Of a stretch of 5,758 nucleotides of DNA, positions 1-5,546 are shown one piece after another. Source of the stretch: Clostridiales bacterium UBA4706. Its GTDB lineage: Bacteria; Bacillota; Clostridia; Oscillospirales; Oscillospiraceae. The stretch covers positions 1 to 5,758 of the forward strand of contig DHKA01000028.1 of the NCBI GenBank assembly GCA_002404605.1, given 5' to 3'. The first letter of the stretch is position 1. Every line of letters starts with the position of its first letter. The position numbers and the translations under genes are program-made. The notes below the pieces were generated by a model. The model saw only the letters and a list, made by a program, of their open reading frames with translations, was not told the origin of the DNA and searched no databases.

Positions 1-25
1 GAAAATAGGTCAACGCCAACACAGA

Positions 26-59
26 AAAAGCGGAGAGATGTGATCATCTCTCCGCTTTT
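26..59. terminator. Bidirectional hairpin terminator of an upstream gene
   Basis: A perfect 15-bp stem (26-40 with 45-59) closes a 4-base TGAT loop. The outer four pairs are A:T, so the stem starts with a run of A and ends with a run of T, and more T follows at 63-67. This is the usual form of a factor-independent terminator that works in both directions. It probably ends a gene to the left of the window. No coding sequence can be supported in bases 1-25. Confidence 0.85.
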
Positions 60-168
60 GCATTTTTATCTACCGCTGAGAGCATTTATGCCATCCGTGA
101 ATTTTTTTCTTTAGCTATAAACCCGCGACATTTTTCGCCTTTTTGCAATTGATTTTTTACGATGGGGC
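60..168. other. AT-rich intergenic stretch, no gene seen
   Basis: Between the upstream terminator and the promoter of the regulator gene there is AT-rich sequence with several runs of T (for example around 103-110 and 132-136). I see no convincing reading frame, RNA gene or riboswitch fold. It may carry upstream promoter or regulator-binding sequence for the AraC-type gene. Confidence 0.5.
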
Positions 169-201
169 TTGACGTTCTTAACATTTCATGTATAGTATAA
201 T
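169..201 (+). promoter_or_regulatory. Candidate vegetative promoter of the AraC-type regulator
   Basis: TTGACG at 169-174 is a near-perfect -35 box. With a 16-base spacer it is followed by TATAGT at 191-196. A perfect TATAAT lies at 196-201, but its spacing from that -35 box is 21 bases, too long for normal use. Transcription would start near 203-208. The ATG at 188 that could open a longer reading frame lies inside this promoter, which argues for the later start at 269. Confidence 0.7.
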
Positions 202-215
202 CGATAAATATTTGA

Positions 216-237
216 ACACGTGTATTAGTTTACACGT
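216..237. promoter_or_regulatory. Inverted repeat in the leader of the regulator gene
   Basis: ACGTGTA at 218-224 is mirrored by TACACGT at 231-237 across a 6-base gap. The left arm sits inside the palindrome ACACGTGT (216-223), and ACACGT also recurs as a direct repeat at 216-221 and 232-237. It lies just downstream of the predicted transcription start and upstream of the Shine-Dalgarno site. It could be an operator for self-control or a small leader hairpin; the sequence alone does not decide. Confidence 0.4.
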
Positions 238-268
238 CTGTACCACTTTCCCCTATGGGAGGACTGAA

Positions 269-1456
269 ATGGAAAAGACCAACCTTCAAACAACGGTCAA
301 GGAGCTGGAGGAGTTTCTTTCGGTGAATTACCGTAAAACCGGCGAGCGCCCATCGCTCGGCGAAGCGCTTGACATGATGGAAAAGAAGCACCTCCTGTCT
401 GCACCGCATACTCTGGCTGCAACGGAATCCAAGGTTCAGCATAATGTGGATCAGATATGCGCCATTATTGATTCCCAGCCGGTAGACGCCACCGCTTTTC
501 TCCAGAATACCTCGGTCACCGGCACCGCGCACCTTTCCATGGAGGACGCCATTTTCGCGCCCGGACGGGATGTAGCCGTGACGCGCCTGTTCTCCTATCT
601 GAGCGCGGAGCCTTCGGAATATGACAGCTTCTCGGTTGTCGTTGTTCTCAAGGGAGAGTGCGAGATATTCTTTGCCGGCACGCCGCTCGCCGCCGGTGCC
701 GGCGGGATCGTGATCATTCCGCCGCACACACCGCACATTATGGCGGTTCCGGCGGATGCCTATGTCATTGCGCTGCATATGCGCCGCTCCACATTTGACG
801 CGCAGTTTGGCGCGCTGATGACGTGCAGCGATAAAATGAGCGTATTCCTCCGGGAAGCTCTTTACGGCGCGAACGAAATGAATTATATGTATATGGCGGC
901 GGACTTTGAGTCGGGCAGCACGCTCTTCATCCTGCACCAGCTTGTCAAGGAGTGCACGTCCAAGGATCCGTTAGCCAATCTCTGCTCGATGAGCTGGATG
1001 AAGCTCTTTCTTGCGACGGTGTTCCGTTCATACGGCGGAAACGCTTCCGTCCTGCGCTCCGGGCGCGATGAGACGACCCGTGCCGACTGCGGCGCGATCT
1101 TACAGTACATTCAGCAAAATTATCGTACCGTGCGGCTGAGCTCTCTCGCCAAGACGTTCCACTATAACGAGACCTATCTCTCCCGTATGCTTCAAAACTA
1201 TATGGGCATGAGCTTTACGGATATCGTCCGCGGGATAAAAATGACCCGTGCCGAGGAATATCTCACAAGTTCCAACCTCCGCATCCATGAGATCTCCGCA
1301 CTTGTCGGCTACGACAGCGTGGATCACTTCTCCCGGACGTTCAAGACGACGCACAACATGTCCCCGCAGGCGTACCGACGCACCGCCACCAAGCGCGGAC
1401 TTCGCGGTATGGCGGATATCCCGGGAAAAACCGGCAAAGCAAAAACCGAAGAATAA
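269..1456 (+). CDS. AraC-family transcriptional regulator with cupin sensor domain
   Basis: A 395-residue cytoplasmic DNA-binding regulator. The start at 269 has a strong Shine-Dalgarno GGGAGGA (257-263) five bases upstream; the in-frame ATG at 188 lies in the promoter. Residues 1-115 are a helical region unlike the common family core. Residues 117-170 look like a cupin barrel with the turn PPHTPH (151-156), the usual site of small-molecule binding in this group. Residues 272-371 are the double helix-turn-helix: LSSLAKTFHYNETYLSRML (290-308) is the first, and IHEISALVGYDSVDHFSRTF (339-358) the second, followed by the typical NMSPQAYRR. The tail (372-395) is basic and Lys-rich. Ligand and targets cannot be read. 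Its neighbour on the other strand converges on it, so it is not in an operon with the genes to the right. AraC proteins of this form often act next to their own gene, but the left neighbour is outside the window. Confidence 0.93.
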   Translation: MEKTNLQTTVKELEEFLSVNYRKTGERPSLGEALDMMEKKHLLSAPHTLAATESKVQHNVDQICAIIDSQPVDATAFLQNTSVTGTAHLSMEDAIFAPGRDVAVTRLFSYLSAEPSEYDSFSVVVVLKGECEIFFAGTPLAAGAGGIVIIPPHTPHIMAVPADAYVIALHMRRSTFDAQFGALMTCSDKMSVFLREALYGANEMNYMYMAADFESGSTLFILHQLVKECTSKDPLANLCSMSWMKLFLATVFRSYGGNASVLRSGRDETTRADCGAILQYIQQNYRTVRLSSLAKTFHYNETYLSRMLQNYMGMSFTDIVRGIKMTRAEEYLTSSNLRIHEISALVGYDSVDHFSRTFKTTHNMSPQAYRRTATKRGLRGMADIPGKTGKAKTEE

Positions 1457-1465
1457 AAAGAGGAA

Positions 1466-1495
1466 GATCCGGAAGGGCGTTTGTCCTTCCGGATC
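1466..1495. terminator. Bidirectional terminator between the regulator and the reductase remnant
   Basis: An 11-bp perfect stem (1466-1476 with 1485-1495) starts ten bases after the regulator's stop. On the plus strand it is followed by ATTTTACACCTTTT. Read on the minus strand it is followed by TTCCTCTTTTTATTC, so it can stop transcription from both sides. The TGA that ends the truncated minus-strand reductase frame (1494-1496) lies in the foot of the stem. Confidence 0.8.
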
Positions 1496-2072
1496 ATTTT
1501 ACACCTTTTCCGCACCGCCGCAGAAGGAGGGGGAACGCGATTCCCTCCGTCCCGCCTGCGGCGAGCGCTACGACGTGCTTCGCGTCGCGGTACTTCTCAT
1601 AGTAGAACGAGCCGAGGCCCTCGGAGGCGTGGACGGTATCGCCGGTCTTGAAGTTTTCCAGCATCCAGTCCGCGGCAAAGCCGGTGGGGTTATGCTTGAC
1701 AGTGACGGCGATCTTGCCGGAAAGAGCGTCCTTCGGGGAGGAGGAGATGGAGTACGGGCGTGTTACAAAGCTCTCGCCGATGGGGAGTTTGAGGGAGATG
1801 TACTGTCCGGCGCGGAAGTACGGGGCGGCTTTGCCGTCCGCGCGGCGAAGCACAAACGTTTTGGCTGCGGCAGTGCCGGGGTCGATGATCTCGCCGATGA
1901 CGAGCGTCTGATAATCCGGGTGCAGGGCTTTGGCGATGTTGTTGACGGGATAATTGGCTGTGATCTCCTCCGCGGGAGCGTTGGCGATGATCTTTTTTCT
2001 CTTTTTGCCGAGATTGGCAAATTTCAGCATGTCCGGAAGGCCGATGAGCCCGACTTTTACGTTCAGTGCCAT
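1494..2072 (-). CDS. Truncated ferredoxin-NAD(P)+ reductase-like flavoprotein (FAD domain only)
   Basis: A 192-residue frame that keeps only the front half of an FNR-superfamily reductase, which passes electrons between NAD(P)H, FAD and an iron-sulfur or partner protein. The start is sound: ATG with AAAGGAGGG (2081-2089) eight bases upstream, overlapping by one base the stop of the gene before it. After a basic N-terminal extension (1-55), residues 56-160 form the FAD-binding barrel, with FRAGQYISL (86-94) and the FAD-binding RPYSISSSP (105-113). HVVALAAGG (166-174) is the first strand and loop of the NAD(P) domain. There the family likeness ends: the expected G-I-T-P-F stretch is distorted and the frame closes 18 residues later with an unrelated Arg-rich tail. 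The rest of the NAD(P) domain, and any [2Fe-2S] domain, is missing. Intact relatives are clearly longer. It is probably non-functional, a product of a deletion or a frameshift plus deletion. Confidence 0.78.
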   Translation of the reverse strand: MALNVKVGLIGLPDMLKFANLGKKRKKIIANAPAEEITANYPVNNIAKALHPDYQTLVIGEIIDPGTAAAKTFVLRRADGKAAPYFRAGQYISLKLPIGESFVTRPYSISSSPKDALSGKIAVTVKHNPTGFAADWMLENFKTGDTVHASEGLGSFYYEKYRDAKHVVALAAGGTEGIAFPLLLRRCGKGVK

Positions 2073-2599
2073 TACTGATCCCCTCCTTTGTCGAGTTCCG
2101 CGCAGGCAAGACCGGCGGTCATATCGCCGTTGATCCAGGTGGAGGAATAGGCGTCGCCGAAGAACGATCCCGCGCCGATGTGACGCAGACCCTTCACGTT
2201 GAAGTCCGCTTCAATGTCCATCATGCGCGCGAGAACGCCGTCCTACTCGCTCACTTCAAAGCCGTAGGGCGTGCCGAGATAGCGCGCGAACGTCATGGGC
2301 GTTGCGGCCTCGACTTCCTCGATGTACGGGGTGATGTCGATATTGAGCTTCTTTTTGAGATCGTCGATGCACTTGGCGATCATCTTGTCCTTGACCTTGT
2401 AATAATCCTCCGGCACGAGTTCCTTCGGCATCATGTTGGAGTAAATGATGTTGGGGTTGATGCTCGCGAGCACCTGCCTGCACTCCACATCCCCGAGATT
2501 TGTGCGCACGCCGCAGACGCGGTCGCAGTCGAAGAGGAACTCCTCGGCGCGGCAGTTGAACCACGCCTCGCCGCCGAGCTCGTAGAACCGGTTCATAAA
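2072..2599 (-). pseudogene. FAD-dependent oxidoreductase (phytoene-desaturase-like), C-terminal remnant with in-frame TAG
   Basis: Reading leftwards from about 2599, the frame gives a run typical of the back half of this flavoprotein family. FYELGGEAWFNCRAEEFL is the substrate-domain edge where FAD is positioned, VRTNLGDVECRQVLASINP follows, then ATPMTFARYLGTPYGF. A TAG at 2243-2245 stops it after EVSE. The same frame then continues without further break through DGVLARMMDIEADF and GLRHIGAGSFFGDAYSS to INGDMTAGLACAELDKGG, the C-terminal FAD-binding end, and finishes at TAA 2072-2074. Homology on both sides of the TAG shows it is one gene with a nonsense codon. The N-terminal dinucleotide-binding half (GxGxxG) is absent: upstream of 2599 the frame soon meets a stop and the sequence changes identity. 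An ATG at 2594-2596 opens the surviving 117-residue piece but has no good ribosome site. Translational coupling (TAATG) with the reductase suggests the two once worked as a redox pair. Confidence 0.75.
2081..2089 (-). promoter_or_regulatory. Ribosome binding site of the truncated reductase
   Basis: On the minus strand this reads AAAGGAGGG, a near-perfect Shine-Dalgarno sequence eight bases before the ATG at 2072. It lies inside the end of the preceding oxidoreductase frame, which supports a former two-gene operon and fixes the reductase start. Confidence 0.75.
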
Positions 2600-2603
2600 C
2601 GTT

Positions 2604-3368
2604 ATGGAGATGGGAAGCTATTTCAGCAATACCGTATATATTGTGAAGGAAGGGGTGGACGCGGTAAAAATCGCGCTCCCGGACGAGCTGTCGAGCGGGA
2701 ATTTCTTCTCCGCAAACGGAAGAGTATATACGCAAAACGCCGCAGATATCACATCGGTTTTTGCCACCGTGGGAGTCTTCGTCGGGCGCGAGCCTTTACA
2801 GCCTGACGCTTGACGGGGACAAGGAGCGGCTGCTCTCGGGCATTGGGAGCATGAAGATCCAGGGCGGCAGGGTCATTTATCTGAATGAGGACGATGATCT
2901 GCGCGCTATGCGCCGGTGACGTCTTCGGGCATCGGGGAGGAGAAAAAGATCTCCGGCGATGTCAGCAGGAAGGGATATTACGTCAGCACCGACGGCGCGA
3001 CGGTATTTTTCTTCAAAAACGTCGAAAAGGTGAAGGATGCGTACTCGTATTACGGCGATCTGTATCGCTGGACATATGCCAAGGATGCCGAGAGCGAAAA
3101 GATCACGAGCGATGTTCTGACAAACAGCCTGACGAGCCTTCTCGATTCCGGCGAACTCGAGAAGAATGCATTTCTGCTGGAAAGATTCAACGCCGTGACG
3201 GAGAACGCCATCTCTTATGATCTTTTGAAATACGACGGCAAGGAAGCCGCAAAGCTCCAGCCCGATCTTATAAAACCCAAAAGCGGATCCCTGTTGGACT
3301 GGCTCAACGCCGAGTCGGCGGCGGAGCCGACGGAGACCCCCGCGGAAGCTCCTCATTATGCCGGCTGA
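2604..3368 (+). pseudogene. C-terminal remnant of a repeat/propeller-like protein with two frameshifts
   Basis: I cannot name the family. The plus strand codes in one frame from about 2604 (SNTVYIVKEGVDAVKIALPD), switches to the next frame between about 2758 and 2790 (SGASLYSLTLDGDKERLL, then GGRVIYLNEDDD), and returns to the first between about 2893 and 2915 (VTSSGIGEEKKISGD), ending at TGA 3366-3368. Content is continuous across the switches: short beta-rich units such as VYIVKEG, LYSLTLDG, VIYLNED, YYVSTDG, VFFFKNV and LYRWTYAKD. These recall the Tyr/Asp-rich blades of surface beta-propeller or read-out repeat proteins of Firmicutes. The last third (about 3115-3300) is helical, and the end is Pro/Glu/Thr-rich. 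The longest unbroken piece, 2916-3368, would need a GTG start with no visible ribosome site. No N-terminus, signal peptide or promoter is present. Frameshift errors in the assembly are an alternative to true decay. Confidence 0.6.
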
Positions 3369-3408
3369 AATTCGGCGGCAAGGAAGCGGTAATGTAAAAT
3401 AAAAAAGA

Positions 3409-3438
3409 GCGCGGAAGCTGTCAAAGCAGCTTCCGCGC
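3409..3438. terminator. Bidirectional terminator between converging genes
   Basis: A 12-bp perfect stem (3409-3420 with 3427-3438) with a 6-base loop. It is preceded by AAAAAA (3401-3406) and followed by CCTTTC, so it has a T tract on the minus strand and a short one on the plus strand. It separates the end of the plus-strand remnant (3368) from the end of the esterase gene (3454), and most clearly serves the minus-strand operon. Confidence 0.85.
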
Positions 3439-3453
3439 CCTTTCTATCGACGG

Positions 3454-4593
3454 CTACATCATAAATACGACCTGCAAAAAGTTATAGAGCCCGACGATCC
3501 AGGCGCTGTATTCGTGGCCGACGCCGGGGATCTGGGTGAACCAGGCGTTCTCGGTGTCGGTAAGGCCGGGCACACGGTCGGTGATGGCAATGAAGTTCTC
3601 GCGGTGGAGCGCCGCCATCGAGTCGCGCGTGCCGATGCTGTTATAAAAGTACCGGATCGGGTAGGCGGCGTTTGCCTCGCTGCACAAAGCGTCCACGGTG
3701 AGATCGACATAGCAGTCGCTCCCGGAAAAGCAGCCAAACCACGCGAACAGATCAAGACAGAGCGGCATCACGGAGTTGTAAGCGTAGATCGAGCCCATCG
3801 AAAGGCCCGCGTAAGCGAAATGATCGCGCGCCGCGCGGATCGCCTCGGTGCTGCCGTCCGCGGCATAGGTCGAGTAGTTCTGCACGATGCACGGCAGAAT
3901 GTCCTCGCGCAGCTCGCGGACGAACTGCTCCTCGTCCGGTATGCGGTCGTATCGGGAAAGGTTGCCGGAATCGCGGTAGAACGTCGGCGTCACGACGATC
4001 ATGTCCCGGCACATCCCGGCGGCGAACATGTTGTCGAGCATCCGGGAGGTGGAGACGTAGTATTGGGTGCCGTAAGCGGCATAGAGCTGCTGCTTCCCGA
4101 GCCAGTAGTTCTCGCCGCCGCCCATGCCGTGCAGCAGCACGAGCACGTTGTACGGCTGCGCAGGGTCGTACCCGCTGGGGAGATAGACGAGCATGCGCTT
4201 ATAGTAGGTGAGCGTGCCCGCGCCCTTGCGCTCGCCGACGTAGTCGTGCGTCATGTATTCGACCGTCTGCACCGTGCCGGGATAGTCCGGGCGGTGAAAG
4301 AAGGACGAGGGGACGAGCGAATCGGTAAAAGCGGGCACGCGGCCGCACATCGGGCAGCGCGACGTGAGATACGAGTGGCCGACGGTCATGCCGCAGGCGA
4401 AGCAGACACAGCTGTCATGATCGTGCTCGGCGTGCGGGCAGACCGCTCCGCACGCGACGCATACGCCGTTCTGCCATCCGGGATGCGCGCAGACGCTCTC
4501 CGCGGCGGCATCCTCATCGGCGGCGAGAGCGGGAAACGCGCCGAGACAGCAGAGCGCGAGCACGAGCGCGAGAGCACGGCGAAGCGCTCTCAT
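3454..4593 (-). CDS. Secreted esterase D/feruloyl-esterase-like alpha/beta-hydrolase with Cys-rich N-terminal module
   Basis: A 379-residue exported hydrolase likely to cleave ester bonds outside the cell. Residues 1-24 form a signal peptide (Arg-rich start, Leu/Ala core, cleavage after ALA24). Residues 35-85 carry three Cys pairs of rubredoxin/zinc-ribbon style: CVACG (45-49), CFACG (64-68), CPMCG (80-84), with extra Cys and many His between, a likely metal-binding module. Residues 107-379 are the hydrolase: LLHGMGGG (153-160) is the oxyanion loop, GLSMG (263-267) holds the nucleophile Ser265, and GVGHEY (357-362) the catalytic His360; Asp324 in GTRDS is the probable acid. This is the esterase D (Pfam PF00756) pattern shared by feruloyl esterases, mycolyltransferases and enterochelin esterases, so the substrate is not fixed by sequence. 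Its ATG overlaps the stop of the GDPD gene (ATGA, 4590-4593), which implies coupled translation from the same mRNA. It ends with TAG at a strong terminator. It looks complete. Confidence 0.88.
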   Translation of the reverse strand: MRALRRALALVLALCCLGAFPALAADEDAAAESVCAHPGWQNGVCVACGAVCPHAEHDHDSCVCFACGMTVGHSYLTSRCPMCGRVPAFTDSLVPSSFFHRPDYPGTVQTVEYMTHDYVGERKGAGTLTYYKRMLVYLPSGYDPAQPYNVLVLLHGMGGGENYWLGKQQLYAAYGTQYYVSTSRMLDNMFAAGMCRDMIVVTPTFYRDSGNLSRYDRIPDEEQFVRELREDILPCIVQNYSTYAADGSTEAIRAARDHFAYAGLSMGSIYAYNSVMPLCLDLFAWFGCFSGSDCYVDLTVDALCSEANAAYPIRYFYNSIGTRDSMAALHRENFIAITDRVPGLTDTENAWFTQIPGVGHEYSAWIVGLYNFLQVVFMM

Positions 4594-5420
4594 TTATACT
4601 GCACCGGCGGACGGTACGCCTCGAAGATCACGGTGTCGCACCCGGCCTCCTCACTTCGGTCGTGCGCCGTCCATGTGACGCGCATCGCGCCGAGCAGCTC
4701 CGCGAGCTTTACGCCGAGGGACTTTTTGCCCGTGCGGTGGGCGATGAACTGCGGCCGGCCGATGCAGCCGATGAGCATCCGGCTCGAAAGCCATGCGCCG
4801 AAGCTGCCGCCGAGATTGTCCCACTGGGCGGTGAGCTGGCCGCGCAGCAGGTCGGGCGCGTGGAAGCGGAACCACGCCACGATGAACGGGTCAAAGCTCT
4901 CCACGCAGAAATTGCCGGTGTGCGCGTCGATGATCTCGAGCACCTTGCGGCAGAGCTCGCCGCGGCGATGGTCGGGCGAGGCCTTGACCTCCACGATCAC
5001 GGGCACGTGCGCGGCGGCGAGAATGTCGAGCGCGTCGGAAAAGCGCGGCACGCGCTCCTCCGTGCCGCCGAGCTTATATTGCTGCAGCTCGGCATAGTCG
5101 AGCGATTCGACCGTCACATCCGCGCCGGTCATGCGGCGGATGTTGCTGTCGTGCGAAACGACAACGACGCCGTCCTTTGTGAGACGGGTGTCGAGCTCCG
5201 CGCCGTATCCACCCTCCGCCGCGGCGCGGAACGCCGCGAGAGAGTTTTCGGGAATGCCCTGCGCAGCATCGTACAGCCCACGGTGGGCGATGTTCTGCCC
5301 GCGGAAGGGGAAGCGCTGTCCCGCGCGGGAACGGCCCGGCGCGATCAGGAATAGATATCCGGCGGCAGCGGCGCCGATGGCGGCCGCGGCGATCGTTCCG
5401 GCATTTTTGCATTGTTTCAT
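4590..5420 (-). CDS. Membrane-anchored glycerophosphodiester phosphodiesterase (GDPD family)
   Basis: A 276-residue enzyme expected to split glycerophosphodiesters into an alcohol and glycerol-3-phosphate. The frame is open further upstream to 5723, but the ATG at 5420 is chosen because GAGGTGAT (5425-5432) lies just before it and a promoter sits just beyond. Residues 7-27 are a hydrophobic Ala-rich segment, best read as a signal anchor that puts the enzyme outside the membrane. The TIM-barrel motifs are in order: AHRG (45-48, catalytic His46 and Arg47), PENS (57-60), ELDTRLTKDG (75-84, metal ligands Glu75 and Asp77), SHD (89-91, second catalytic His90), and VEVK (143-146, Glu144 and Lys146). 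The late barrel strands include FCVESFD and VTWTA. All key residues are present, so it should be active. The substrate could be deacylated phospholipid or a teichoic-acid-type polymer. It is first in a two-gene operon with the secreted esterase. Confidence 0.92.
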   Translation of the reverse strand: MKQCKNAGTIAAAAIGAAAAGYLFLIAPGRSRAGQRFPFRGQNIAHRGLYDAAQGIPENSLAAFRAAAEGGYGAELDTRLTKDGVVVVSHDSNIRRMTGADVTVESLDYAELQQYKLGGTEERVPRFSDALDILAAAHVPVIVEVKASPDHRRGELCRKVLEIIDAHTGNFCVESFDPFIVAWFRFHAPDLLRGQLTAQWDNLGGSFGAWLSSRMLIGCIGRPQFIAHRTGKKSLGVKLAELLGAMRVTWTAHDRSEEAGCDTVIFEAYRPPVQYK

Positions 5421-5440
5421 TAGTATCACCTCGTAGCGGT

Positions 5441-5469
5441 ATTGTAACGCAGGAAAAACGGGTTGTAAA
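5441..5469 (-). promoter_or_regulatory. Promoter of the GDPD-esterase operon
   Basis: On the minus strand TTTACA (5464-5469) is a good -35 box and TACAAT (5441-5446) a good -10 box, with the ideal 17-base spacer. Transcription would start near 5434-5436, giving a very short leader, with the Shine-Dalgarno site (5425-5432) almost at the 5' end. The -35 box overlaps that of the opposing promoter. Confidence 0.75.
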
Positions 5470-5485
5470 GAGAGGGTTTTTCCTG
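5450..5485. promoter_or_regulatory. Perfect 10-bp inverted repeat framing overlapping -35 boxes (candidate operator)
   Basis: CAGGAAAAAC at 5450-5459 is mirrored exactly by GTTTTTCCTG at 5476-5485, with 16 bases between. The centre of symmetry (5467.5) falls on the two overlapping -35 boxes, and each arm lies in the spacer of one promoter. The arm-to-arm distance is 26 bp, about two and a half helical turns. No T tract or coding sequence accounts for it. It fits a binding site for one regulator that controls both directions. The regulator is unknown. Confidence 0.6.
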
Positions 5486-5491
5486 TATGAT
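5463..5491 (+). promoter_or_regulatory. Promoter of the transporter gene
   Basis: TTGTAA (5463-5468) and TATGAT (5486-5491) are separated by 17 bases. A TG pair stands directly before the -10 box. Transcription would start near 5498, about 50 bases before the GTG start. Five of the six -35 positions are shared with the opposing promoter's -35 box, so two polymerases could hardly bind together. Confidence 0.72.
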
Positions 5492-5546
5492 GAAGGGAGT
5501 CTAAAAGAGAGGCGCGCGGCGCATACCGCGCGGAGAGGAAACGGCA

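Noticed and set aside
26..59. The 15-bp hairpin as a CRISPR repeat or insertion-sequence end
   Set aside because: It occurs once, has A and T runs on its sides and a tight 4-base loop, all fitting a terminator.
188..268. ATG at 188 as the start of the AraC-type regulator
   Set aside because: It overlaps the -10 region of the promoter and has no ribosome site; the ATG at 269 has GGGAGGA at proper distance.
2243..2245. TAG as pyrrolysine or reassigned codon
   Set aside because: The esterase gene here uses TAG as its final stop next to a terminator, and the surrounding genes are fragments, so a simple nonsense mutation is more likely.
1248..2806. Two long plus-strand frames (1248-2078 and 2066-2806) opposite the reductase and oxidoreductase remnants
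   Set aside because: The minus strand carries recognisable flavoprotein motifs and a ribosome site at the correct place; the plus-strand products show no motif and start inside other genes.
2885..3220. Plus-strand frame 2885-3220 as a separate small gene
   Set aside because: It is out of frame with the Tyr/Asp-rich repeat coding of the same strand, and its product is Arg/Cys-rich without motif or ribosome site.
3514..5097. A very long plus-strand open frame (527 codons) antisense to the esterase and GDPD genes
   Set aside because: It is the mirror of two genes with clear catalytic motifs, in GC-rich sequence where stops are rare. Its product is Arg/Ala/Val-rich low-complexity sequence with no family likeness, no ribosome site and no promoter.
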